Below are positions 35,029-46,861 of a DNA stretch of 64,000 nucleotides, one piece after another (position 1 is the stretch's first letter; every line of letters begins with the position of its first letter). Position numbers and translations under genes: made by a program. The stretch spans positions 1-64,000 of the forward strand of contig JAZKJV010002615.1 of assembly GCA_037367405.1 (NCBI GenBank). The letters are read 5' to 3'. A model generated the notes under the pieces. That model did not search any database, was not told the DNA's origin, and was given only the letters and a program-made list of their open reading frames with translations. The stretch comes from Ottelia alismoides (lineage: Eukaryota; Streptophyta; Magnoliopsida; Alismatales; Hydrocharitaceae).

Positions 35029-38000
35029 GTACAACGTCTAGCTCGCGGTAAAGAATATCCGTTGCCTCAATAAATGTTATGGTAGTAAAACTTTTATTAA
35101 GTCAATATAGATCCAATTAGCTAAATATATTACTCATTAATTAATAAAGAAGAATACTAGAAAAAACAAGAACATATATAAATATTTAAGCATATATACA
35201 TGCATATATCGTTTGCATTGCTTATCTATGTTGCTGCTCACTCATAGTGTCTCCTTTTGTTGACGAACCCACTCCACCTTGACAACATTTTCTCGTCTCC
35301 ACATGTTCATGAAATATCAATAATTTTTATCAAGGAATCCGTAGACAATATTTCAATTAAATACTCATTGAAAAATTATGTAACAATGACAAATAAATCG
35401 ACTAATCAAATAAATCGCATGCCCGTTACACCCGTTGGAACTAATCCCATCGACCCATGATCCAATAATAACTGGGGAGGGACTGGCAACCTGCCCCATG
35501 AGCACATCTAAACAAAAGGTGTAAGACCGAATGAGTAAATCATTAGAGTAGAAGTGATTTAAAGAATTTTTGGCTGGAACTTGCCTCCATTATGTAAAAA
35601 AAACTAAGTTAATTTTATTATTTTGAGAATGATAACGATAACTAATTTGATTTGCACCAACATTCGGTACCACTAGACCATTAAGTTGGATTCATGTACC
35701 TATTTTGGATTCCAACTATGCAAAGCAGCTTCTTTTCTTTTCTTTGGAGGGAAACAAACAACGGGTCGAAGTGAGTGAAAGGTGAGAAACCGGATCAGTA
35801 GATGGGCTTTGATGATCAGAAACTTTGCTATTCTTCATTAGGCCTTAATGGGCTTCCATGCTACAGATTGGACTATGTCCATTTACATAAGTTTTCTATA
35901 ATTACGAACCTTCTCTTTTTTTACAAGTAGAGTTCTTATTTTTGCAATAGTTCTCAACCTCAATTCAATTTGCCACATCCCAGACCTCGAAATACAGGAC
36001 AAAATTGCGGAAGTATCCCACAATCATGTTTCTTTTTCGAAGTACATGAGCGAGATAAACATTTCAATAATCCATTAGCTATAATCTGAGTGGCATACAA
36101 TAGTGGAAGAAATAGAGGAATGTAATTGATAATCCAAAGACTCATCGTGTCTGAACTACATAACACAATCAAATAAGCCTATAAATAAGTTCCATACAGT
36201 AACTTAAGGGACTAGAATATAATGATGACTCGACAATTTAGGTGACCGTCCAACACCTCACTTTCCGCTAAGTTGCAAGATTGTAATCAATATTGGTCAA
36301 ACGAATTTGACTAAGTATCCACCATCAAATTATGAAACATGCTATTATTATATCCATCCATCTGAATCAATAATCCACTAAGCATTTCCATGTAATAAGC
36401 CAAGATGTATTAATAAAAAATCCACTAGGTATATATATGTAATAATCAACATGTATTAATATTAATAATGAACTATAACAAAATGTCCAATAAATTGTAT
36501 ACCATCGATAGACAACAATAAAAATACGATAAGCACTTGATGCACAATGTCATATTTTTGAGATCAATAACATCATCATTGATTGCCAATATCACTAAAT
36601 AAATCAATATCCTCTGCCGACATCATGCGGCTCGAGTTAGATAGGAGCTATCTCATCCAATAAATCATAAATTAATATTTTAACATGAGGTCTCCTATCC
36701 TCACCTCAATACAAATGACATCACTACCAAGTCAACTATAGTAGCGGAAATTGTTTAGGAGTAGTGCAAAATTACCCGTCTACAACGATCAATTGACGGA
36801 ATCAACCGTCCGCGTGACACCCGATCAATTTAAAGTCTCAATGAACCAATAATAAACAATGCATATTACCACACAATCGTAGTGTCAAGAACAATAATTT
36901 AATTTCAATAAAATACTTGAAATGATAATATAATCAAAACTTGTATGTATATACCCAAACAAAAACATGGGTAGTTGTTTACATTATACAGTAATACGAC
37001 AACAACAATAGAGAAAGTTAAAGAAACATCATGGATAAATATGGTATTTACTTAAAGATTTAGCATAATAATATAATTTACAAAAATCAAACTAGAGGTT
37101 GCACTAACAAAAGTTTTCACACAATGGAGTAATAAAGTAGGATCCATATAAATATTAACATTTTGATGACTAATGAAATTCAATTTGTGTGCAAATAACA
37201 ATGGAGTAATAAAGTAGGATCCATATAAATAATAATATTTTGATGATTAAAAAATTCAATTTGGATACAAATAACAATAGTTTGTGACATAAGTTAACGT
37301 ACATATCTTATTTAAAAATCAAAATGGATAGATCTGTATTGTTCTGTGTCCACGAAAATCAGTTATCACGAAATGTATCTTAACACCATGCACATACCTC
37401 AGTACATCTCATCCTAGGACATGAATTTCCCAACTGTCAAAGAACTCCCTTTTTATGGATAATTAACAATCATGTAATTATTATTATTACTTAATTGTTG
37501 TTTTCAAAGGTTGGGAAGATCTCTATCGTAATAAAGGTGAACCAGTAAAAACATGATTCATCTATGGATAGTATGTTTTGGCAATTTCGTTTCCTTTTCT
37601 AATAATATACAATTTCGATCAAAAAAGTTAAATATAAGGTAGGCTCTGTTACAAATTATTGTTCTAAAAAAACCAGGTTCAGTTTGTTTCGAAAAAATGG
37701 GATATCTGGATTTATGTCCTCTATTTCTTATGCCATTAATATATATAGTTTGATTGACAAATATCCTATGGTTATGTCAAGTACTTCAACAATTCCACTA
37801 CCAACTTCCCTTGAATGCATGTTGTCCAGATTAACAAAACAAAACAAAACACCTGAAATATATATGAATTACAGAAGGGGCTGATACGCACTATACATTA
37901 TCAAGATGTTTAACAGATACCCTCAAAATTAATTGATCCAAAGGGCTTAATTATCCGAACTCGTGCACACGATATTGATGATGGATATTCTGGTTAGGTT

Positions 38001-38552
38001 GAAAGCTTTAGCAATAAATAAATTAAGGACTTAGTCCATACATGAGAGCAAAACCACACAAAATGCTGGAAATCAAAGTTAAATAACATCAATGATGTCT
38101 ATTGTTTGACTTTTACTACAATAAAACCCAACAAGTAAACAACAATATTTTGTAAGGATAAAAAAAATTACCTAGATGAAGGTTTCCTCCTTCGGATTTG
38201 ATCATCAGAACCCACAAACTACACGCAATCAGTCTCGACATGATGGAATTGAAAGACAAAGAACACATACGAGGATGCTGGAATTTGTTGTAAATTCTAG
38301 AGAGGGAGGCAAGACAGACACTAGAGGTTAAAAGGCACTCATGCAGCATCCGAACATGGGAAGCCGATCCTCTGCTGTAGTGCAGTAGATACTGTAACCG
38401 TATCGATGGGGATCAAACAATTCTCATAGGAGATCAGGGATAGTCGGTCCTTCATAAAGGCTGTCCGATCCTTATCAGACGGCTCCCACGAAACGATACC
38501 AATACCTATTGCACTGCAACAGAGGATCCTGTCGGAACATGATGGGGAAAGA
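35029..38552. other. AT-rich intergenic DNA
   Basis: No gene is supported. It contains a 77-bp tandem duplication (37121-37274) and many ATCCAYTAA words around 36300-36480. Confidence 0.45.
37121..37274. repeat. 77-bp tandem duplication
   Basis: Two units beginning ACAATGGAGTAATAAAGTAG, at 37121 and 37198, with a few differences. Each contains GGATCCATATAAATA and TTTTGATGA. Confidence 0.85.
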
Positions 38553-39043
38553 TATGGATGCAAACGGTCGGATACGGATATGGATATAAGTACTACCATA
38601 TCCTTATCCATTTTTAAATACGAATACGGATGTGGTTACGGATATTGACGGATATTAAAACTCTCTTACCATATCCTTAAAAAACGGATAAGGCAGTAAA
38701 ACGGATATTGATCGCATATGAGTAATCTTAGAAATACTCTATAAAATCGACTTAATATATACAAATTGGATTGAAAAGCACATCATATAAATTTACTAAA
38801 TGTTTTTATATTATAAAAACTATACAAATATGATAAAAGAAAGTATAGAATTATATTATATAGGGTTGAAATAAATCTATGACTATATTTATATATGAAA
38901 ACGGATATACGGATACGGATACGGATATTTGCGGATATCAAAACAAGATCCATATCCGTAACGGATACAGATGTCAAATTTTATATAAAACAGATACGGT
39001 GACGGATCGGATAAAGATATATCCTTAACTGTTTGCATCTCTA
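38553..39043. mobile_element. hAT-like MITE of the GGATACGGATAT family
   Basis: The ends are TATGGATGCAAACGG and CTGTTTGCATCTCTA. The subterminal parts repeat GGATACGGATATGGATAT in both directions. No convincing TSD was found, so the exact ends may be off by a few bases. Confidence 0.6.
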
Positions 39044-39807
39044 CCCTAGGTAAGACGCAACAACGTCCGAGCTATTAAACTAATCAACAGATTGTCGTTT
39101 TCATTCTGACTTAGCGTTTGGTTTTCTTTTTTCTTTTATTTATGTATTTATTATGCTTGCTCGTTTTACCCTTTGAACGGCACAACTCAATTGTTCATTA
39201 GTTTGTTTTTTATTAGTTTTATTTGTAAGATACACCCCTATTTGATTCTATTTGATTTTTTTTAATTTTATAGTTTCACTTTTCAAAACACCCCCGAAAA
39301 CAGATGTTACAAATCATTAAAATAAAAATTGATCAAATTAATATTGCAGTTGGACTTATCCACGATAATAATACGATTTTATTGTCCGTATTTATGATTT
39401 GAAAGTTTCCTAGTGATTATTACTTCAACAAAATTGATATTTGAAAACAAATAACGTAATATCCGTTGTTATATCTGCTGCAATTAAATGTATAACAATA
39501 AATATTATTTCTTGCATACTTTTTTTTAAAACATTTAGTCATAAGTTCCTTTATGATCAATATCAAGCATTGCATGAAATCACTATTGATTTATAGCTCA
39601 TCAACATCCAACTAATTCAAGTTGACATTCGATCACCATATATTAGACTATTCATTATACAAATATCCACTCATAAAAATAGGCTATCTTCTCAAATACA
39701 TAGCCATGGTTCTCCGTAAGTTACACAATTCTATCTTGAAGTACAAAAAGCTATCAAATGGTCCAAAATACGGTATAAGAGGCAAACCTATGGCTAATGT
39801 GTGTAGT
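39044..39807. other. AT-rich intergenic DNA
   Basis: No gene or paired repeat was found. Confidence 0.4.
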
Positions 39808-39815
39808 GTCCTCGA

Positions 39816-40581
39816 TAGGGATGAACACGTGCACAGATATATTCGAATATCTGCGTACCATATTCGAAAAATTATCAGATACACATATTCATATCCGAAT
39901 ATTAATCGAATACAGATCGAATATGGATATGGGTTGTAAAATTTTTCGGATATAGATACAGATGGTAATGATTTTACTACCTGGATCTGGATATTCAAAT
40001 ATAACAGTTAACATAATATAAGCCACACCTGCATATTATTATATTAGTATTATATATTATATAATACGATATATTAATGATATTAATACATTTCTATTTG
40101 TTTGGGGATGGATACCAACAAAAGTTACGAAACCCTGGTCACTTTTTGCTTCTAGTTAAGAACGCATGTCACCTCGATGCTCTTTTTTGTCAAGATGCTA
40201 CTTATTTATATTTCATTGCTATTTTTTAAAACCGCTATGAACTTTGATAAAAAAATCAATTCTTATTTGTATGTGGTCTTTATTCGATCTGTATCGAATT
40301 TCATGTTTATTGGATCCATATTTGGATTCAATCTTTATTCAACCCATATTTGGATTAGTCCTTTATTCGATCCATATTTGGGTCCGCTCTTTATTCAATC
40401 CATATTCTAATTCGATAGATATCCTATTCGAATTCGTATCTGTATTTTTAAGGATATATTTTTAAGGATATTTCTTAATGCATATCTGAATCATATTTAT
40501 ATTTGTATTCGATAGAGATGAAGCGAATATGGATATGGAAATAGGCATATCTGATCCGTATCCGATCTGTTTTCATCCCTA
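39816..40581. mobile_element. hAT-like non-autonomous element, 766 bp, 8-bp TSD
   Basis: Flanks GTCCTCGA (39808-39815) and GTCCTCAA (40582-40589) match at 7 of 8. The ends are TAGGGATGAACACG and TGTTTTCATCCCTA. The core (GCATGTCACCTCGATG, TTAAGAACG) reappears in reverse orientation in the element at 43536-44292, so the two are copies of one family. Confidence 0.88.
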
Positions 40582-40589
40582 GTCCTCAA

Positions 40590-41639
40590 GCATCATAGGA
40601 TTCTTACTCGGGCATATATGTAAATAATAATAAATAATAGAATGGAGGATCTCAAACGTTTTGGTAGAAAGCATTATAAAACTTTAAAAATGACATGGCA
40701 TAAAGGAATTTCTACAGTAACCGCAACCCCTGATATCATTTGAGAGAAAACATGAGTCTTGCGTTCAACGAATCGATTTGGATTAGAATCATTAAATGAA
40801 GTAATAAAAAACCTTTGTTAATACATTCGAATATTAACCATTTCATAAGTACTAAATTGAGTTTATTATCATAACATGAAATTTCCATGGATCCGTAAAA
40901 ATCGGATCCATTTAAAGCATGATAATGAGCAAGTGCGTAGATATATTCCTGAAATAAAGTGGATATAGGAAATGTTGTTGCCGATATCTATCTTTTTCTA
41001 AGTATAATTTTACTTCTTCCATTTTCAAACATGCATATTTGAGCTAGAGACAAAAGTCTTTCTTGAGTTATCAAATGATACATAGAAATAATACTTTAAT
41101 ACCATACACTAACTGCTTGAAGTAACTTCGAAAAAGACTTTGCAAGTAAATAAAGCTATAATAATATAAGCTTTGCATTAAACAACAATAATTAATTTAT
41201 GTTTTTCTGAAAATTATGAGAACCATAAGTTTGTAGCTAATGCAAACACCACTTTAACTAACTGTGCTAAATTAATGAGCACCAAAACAAACTCAGTCAT
41301 ATGTGTAGACAATACCAAATGCCAAAGAACACATTACATTTAGCCCAAAGCATATGTTTATACAAACTGCAGACCCAAAGTCCTCTGAACCAAATATGAT
41401 AGTCACCATATCTAATAACTTCATCAGATCCAGTGACATATTTCACGGTCATATATGATGATTTTCACCATATCTGATGGTTGATTCATGTTTCAACTGA
41501 GAGGAAGGTGTTAATACTTTTGAATACTTTCTAATTCATAACTGAATATTTGAAAATAAGGTTGCTCAAAATATCCGTATCAACGGGGCACCCGACTCAA
41601 CCCATGCATTTTGACCTTAAAACTCATGGAATGCCATTG
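40590..41639. other. AT-rich intergenic DNA
   Basis: Nothing codable was found. 'CATATCTGATGG' and similar words recur at about 41395-41470 without a defined unit. Confidence 0.4.
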
Positions 41640-41647
41640 GAAAATAC

Positions 41648-42054
41648 CATTGTTGTAAAAGTCCCCCGACTGGCCCGATTAGTAGGTCGGACTAGTCTAG
41701 TAGGTGCGGTGACCGACCGAGTATTAACTATTTCCGACTAAGCCGACTAGTTGATAGAGTTATGCTTGAAGATACCATATTTTTTTTACTTTTTTTAAGC
41801 AAACTTATTCTAATATGCTTAATGTTTTATTTAAATTCAAATACTTCTTCTCTTTCATTATGATAATATAAAAAATATAGAAATCTTTGTGAATATATAA
41901 GAATATATGTATAAAAAAGATTTATGTATTAAAATAATTAAAAAATCAAAACCGATTAAAGCCCGACTAAACCCGATTAGTCACCCGACTGCCGATTAAT
42001 CTTTAGTCGGTGACCCAACCGACCGAGTACCGACTACCGATTTTTGCAACCTTA
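41648..42054. mobile_element. hAT-type MITE, 407 bp
   Basis: Flanks GAAAATAC (41640-41647) and GAAAATAT (42055-42062). The ends are CATTGTTGTAAAAGTC and GATTTTTGCAACCTTA. Subterminal words CCGACTA/TAGTCGG repeat at both ends. It sits within an older GGGTC/GACCC-rich repeat that extends on both sides. Confidence 0.75.
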
Positions 42055-42587
42055 GAAAATATCGAGTCAGATACCCCTTATACTATAACCCATGTCCGTT
42101 CAAAAAATTAATTAGAAAAAAATAGAGCATTAAGCTCAACTCAACCCAACCCGAGAAATCCCGACTCGTGTCCATCAAATTTTCTCGGGTCATGAGCCGG
42201 GTCAGGGCTCACATTTTTTTGATAAATAGATGAACTGAACCTGGTCCAAGGCCCATCGGTTCAGGCCCAACTTGGGTTGTCCCCGAAATTGCATAATTGA
42301 TGGATTTATTGTAGTGTCTGATCAGGCCCTCGAAAGGACACAGTCTTTGAATTCTTATCATTGATTCGCATCGGATACAATAACATCTCAGAGTTTTGAA
42401 ACAACTAATAAATGTTGCAATAAAATAACATCGTCTAATAGAGCATGCAGTTCCATGAAGTCAAGCAGCAATTAGATGAGAAACAACATGTGATAGAAAG
42501 TGACATTGAAAGTAGGGGTTAATTTACGAATAATTGAGATATTAAAGTCTAATTTAACCGATGTATGTACAATAAATTAATTTAAAC

Positions 42588-42792
42588 CATGGTTCCATAT
42601 TTCACGAAATTTCGCCTAAATTTCGGTTTCAACAAGGAACCGAAATTTCGAGCGAAATGGCAACATGAGAGCATTTTTCGATCATTCCTTCACAGAAATT
42701 GCTCGATTTGGGCGAAATATCATCGAAATTTACCGAAATTTCATTTCGACATGGTACCGAAACGATACCCGGTATCGAAATTTGAAACCTTG
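42588..42792. mobile_element. hAT-type MITE, 205 bp
   Basis: Flanks ATTTAAAC (42580-42587) and ATTTGAAC (42793-42800). The ends are CATGGTTCCATATTTC and GAAATTTGAAACCTTG. The interior is dense in CGAAATTTCG, partly palindromic. Confidence 0.82.
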
Positions 42793-43310
42793 ATTTGAAC
42801 TAGGTAATGCTACATGAAAATATTTAAATGTCGATGTTATATTATTTTTTTGTGTTTTTATCACTTGTGCCCCTCCGAGATATCGCAATTTCAGATATAC
42901 CCCTATCTTTTTGGTAATATCAGTTGTGCCCCTCACTTCTTTCTCCGTTATCACTTGTGCCCTTCCGTCAGATTGACCGTCAGTGATTGACTTAACCATG
43001 GTTTTTTCAAACCTTGGTGCAGTTAAGAGGGGTATTATTTTCCAGACTCCTCTTCTTCTTCCTATTCCCCCATCCTCTTCTTCCTCCTCCAACCTCCTCC
43101 TCCTCCCTCTCCGTCCGGAACTCCTCCCCCGGCCCCCTGCCTCGAGCTTCACCCCAGCCTCCCTCCGCCCCGACCTCCCCCGGCCCCCCGTCCCGAGCTC
43201 CGCCCCGACCTCCCTCCGCCCGGACCTCCCCCCGCCCCCGCTCCGAGGTCCGCCCCAACCTCCCTCCGCCCCGACCTCCCCCCGCCCCCGAATTCGCAGG
43301 ACGTGAGCAG

Positions 43311-43419
43311 CATCCGGGATGTCCCCGATCACCAGGTTCGGATTGTTGCGAAATTTAAGTATGTTTCATTTTTAACACATGTTTCTGATGCGTGCATCGC
43401 CACAGGAGGTGTTTGCAGA
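43311..43419 (+). other. Possible captured exon and intron inside the Mutator-like element
   Basis: After the left arm ends, the plus strand reads QDVSSIRDVPDHQVRIVAKF, then a possible GTATGT donor, a short AT-rich stretch, and CGCCACAG followed by GAGGTGTTTGC. This looks like a gene fragment, as in Pack-MULEs. The intron would be unusually short (about 60 bases). The source gene was not recognised. Confidence 0.3.
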
Positions 43420-43535
43420 CAGGGCCGTCCCTGAGCCTCGTCTCGGGGTGCAATGGCCCAGGGCCCCGCAATTTTTGGGGCCCGTTTTTAAATCATCTAC
43501 ATATAGTTAGTTTTTATTATTTTTATTTCAAATAC

Positions 43536-44292
43536 TAGGGATGAAAATCAATGGATACAGATCAAATATGCCTATTTCTATATCCATATTCGCTCTATCT
43601 TTATCGAATACGAATACATATACATATATGATTCGGATATGCATTAAGGAAATCGTATCCTTAAAAATATGGACACGAATCAAATATTTATCGAATACGA
43701 ATATGGATCGAATAAAGAGCGAACCTGAATACAGATTAAGTAAAGAACTAATCCAAATATGAACCAGTGAAAGAGTGAATCCAAATATGGATCCAATAAA
43801 TATGGAATCCAAATAGGAGTCTATTAATGATCACATACGAATACGAATTGATATTTAATCAAAGTTTACAACGATTTTAAAAATTGATAATGAAATATAA
43901 ATAAGTTGCATCCTGACAAAAGGGATCGTCGAGGTGACATGCGTTCTAACCCGAAGCTAAAGGAGGATATCATTTTGTAACTTTTGTGCGTGCCCATCTT
44001 CAAATAAACGGAAGTTTATTAATATCATTGATATATTGTATTATATAATATCTACTACTAATATAATAACATGGGGTTGTTTCTTGTAATATATTAACTA
44101 ATATATTAAATGTTTTATTCTGATATCCGGATCCGGATATTCAAGCCATTATCTGCATCCATATCCAAAAAAATTTTCAATCCATATTCGATTCGTATTT
44201 GATTAATATTTGGATACGGATATCCGTGTTTGATATTTTTTCGAATACTATACGTAGATATTCGAGTATATCTGTATCCGTTTTCATCACTA
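43536..44292. mobile_element. hAT-like non-autonomous element, 757 bp, nested in element B
   Basis: Flanks TCAAATAC (43528-43535) and TCAAATAT (44293-44300). The ends are TAGGGATGAAAATC and CGTTTTCATCACTA. The core, with GAGGTGACATGCGTTCTAAC, is the reverse complement of that in the 39816-40581 element. Confidence 0.88.
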
Positions 44293-45298
44293 TCAAATAT
44301 CAATCCAATGTCTAAATGACTACACATGTCCATTAATTATTTACATTTGTATGTGTCATTTGACTCTTCATATTCCTAAATGTCAAAAAATCCTTTGGGT
44401 TCCCCAATGCCACATTAATATTTTAAAAGTTAAGACCCCATATTGAACTTAAATGTGTCCTTTGGAGACAAATATGACCTCTTCATCTTGTGATTTGCGA
44501 TTTCTGCCACTGCTGCAATTTGTCTTGCTTTCAATTTATGACTTGTTGTTGTTGAGCACTCGCAAATCACGGTCTTAGTTAATGATATTTTTTATATTTG
44601 TGCATTGTAATTTTTTTCTTAGATTCACAAATCATGATTATTTTATGAATTCGTACTGTCAACTAAAAAGCTGACGACTTGATTATTTTTCCATAACTAT
44701 TATTTTATTGTCTGTTTAAATCATGTTTATTTTTTAATGTATTAATTGTTTAGTGCTTCTTGCTTGAATATTATTATTCTCTAACTATATTTTTTCGGCT
44801 CATATGATATGAAAAATAGACATTAAGAGATGAAACTCTTAATTTTTAAATATTTTTGTTATTGTAGTCAATAGATATATGTGCTTCTGTGCTTGAACAT
44901 TCTCTACAATCCCAACTTAAAAAACAATGTCGTACATTTTTTGCTAGCTATTTCCCATTAGCTTTTGTTTGTACTTACGTTCCTTGAGTTGCATTATATC
45001 CATAGATATCTATTTCGATTGTAGAAATTATTTTTTTTTATAATTTTAACTCATTACTTATTATTTGATGCTCGTTGATCATAAACATATATAGTTCTTA
45101 GAGCGTGGGAGAGCGAGGGAGCCAGAGCGAGGGAGAGCGAGGGAGCGCGAGCGAGGGGGAGCGGCGGAGAGGGAGCGTGGGAGGGAGGCAAAGAGAGGGA
45201 GAACGAGGGAGCATGGGCGTGAGAGGGGGCCTGAGCGAGGGAGGGGAAGAAGTGCTGCGGAAGGAGCCGAGGTGGGTACGGATGTGGAGATGGCCTAG

Positions 45299-46861
45299 GA
45301 TGACGTTGAGGCGGGCTGGTCTTCGGTCGTGGCGAAGGGTGGCCGAAGGAGGAAGCACTCGGGTTCTGGCCGGTGCTTTAGGTGTGGTGATTTCGGGCAT
45401 TTCGCCAGGTCGTGTTCCAAGGATGTCGTGTGCTTCAAATGCAATGGAGTGGGGCATCGGAGCAATGTCTGTCATCGTCGGGGAACCTGGAGGCCAAAGT
45501 TTCGGGCTTCGGAAGAAGCTGTGACAAGCAGAAATCATTTTCTGGTCTCGGATGCTTATGCCGGTGACTCGCTACGAGCGATGGAAGACCTTTTATCAGT
45601 GCTGGGTTTGAGTTTCGAAGGTGACGTCGTGGCGGTCAGCGGCGGGGTCGTGTGTGCCCGTGGTCTTTCTGAGCAACAAGAGGCGAGTCTCCTGAAGGGA
45701 GGCACCGGCTCTGTGGTGGTTCATCCATGGCGTAGGGCTCGGTTCCGCGACGGGGCTGCGGCGGCAGCAGGGCCGCTGTCGAGACGGGTGCTGCTTTCTG
45801 GAGTTCCGTTGAGGTGTAGGACTCTTGGAGTTATCCGGGATTGCTTGTTGCCGTTTGGAAAGGTGGTTGCGATGCTCTCGGACGGTCTCAAGGCTGGTGG
45901 TGGTACTGACATTTTGGTGGAGTTATCGGGGACGTCTTGTCCTCTGCCGGAGAAGACAACCATGGTCGTGGGTCGAACTTCCTTCATTCTTGGCCTTACG
46001 GTGGTGGACAGTGCGTCCTCATCTATTTCTAGTAGGTCCGGGGGCGTTGTCGGTTCCGATCGCGGGGGAGATGGAAAGGTGGATGAGCCGGAGACTCGTG
46101 GGCCTTCGTCGCCGGTCGCGGTGGAGGCGGTCGTCGGACACGAGCCGCTTGATCTCCCCGGGGGAGTTGCACCGCAATTCCCGGTGCCATTGATGGGAGG
46201 AGTTAATTCTTGCAATAAATATGGGGTGCCAAATTTGGAGGATTTTCAAAATCACACGTCTGTAACTTTGACAGGGGAGCACCTTCCGATATATGGAAAC
46301 TTTTCATGCACGATCCTAGGGGGTTCCATGCAGAGGGATTTGATTATGGGGTGTGACGTGGAAAATGTTGGCCCGAGTTTTCCTTTGGATGCTGCGCCCG
46401 TGACTTTCGCAGTCGACTTTTCATGTTACTCTGGCCTCGACCGCGTGATGCTGGTGCAGCCAAACGAGGTTGCGCTTTCAGGCAGAGGAGGAGGTTTGTT
46501 TTCTTTCGGGAGCATGGGGAAGGAGGCTGGGGGGTGCAGGGATCGTGCGGGGAAATGGGTGAGGAGAAGGGATTTGGGCAGTGGAAATGCTCTGGATGGG
46601 CTGGAGAGGTCACCGATTTCGGATGCATGCTCCCCTACATCCAGAAAGCGGCGACGTGTGGACGGTGGGACAGGGACGCTGGTTGAAGTCGTGGGAGGTG
46701 CTGAGCAGTGTGCCTCGGGTGTTCAGCTTTCGTTGGAGAGTAATGAGTATGTAGAAAGAGGAGGGTCGGTAGAAAAGAGGTCAGTGGATAGTTTGAGACA
46801 ACAAGTGGCTCAATATATTCGAGTGGAGTTGGCGGGGGATCCCCCCTTTGTTGATAAATGA
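45299..46861 (+). pseudogene. LINE ORF1: RNA-binding protein with two CCHC zinc knuckles
   Basis: The open frame begins after TAG (45296-45298), which follows an in-frame DVEMA; the original start therefore lay upstream and the copy is disrupted. The first residues (WSSVVAKGGRRRK) lead into two CX2CX4HX4C knuckles, CFRCGDFGHFARSC and CFKCNGVGHRSNVC. A following domain with VVVHPWRRARFRDG, RVLLSGVPLR and FGKVVAMLSDGL resembles the RRM/DUF4283-like part of plant LINE ORF1. A low-complexity tail ends at TGA 46859-46861. The zinc knuckles lie before, not after, that domain. The stop overlaps the ORF2 ATG (ATGA at 46858-46861). ORF1 proteins coat LINE RNA in the cytoplasm. Confidence 0.85.

Noticed and set aside
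43014..43358. Pro/Ser-rich ORFs in several frames
   Set aside because: Same composition effect in the Mutator-like terminal arm; the mirror sequence at 50640-50850 shows it is an inverted repeat.
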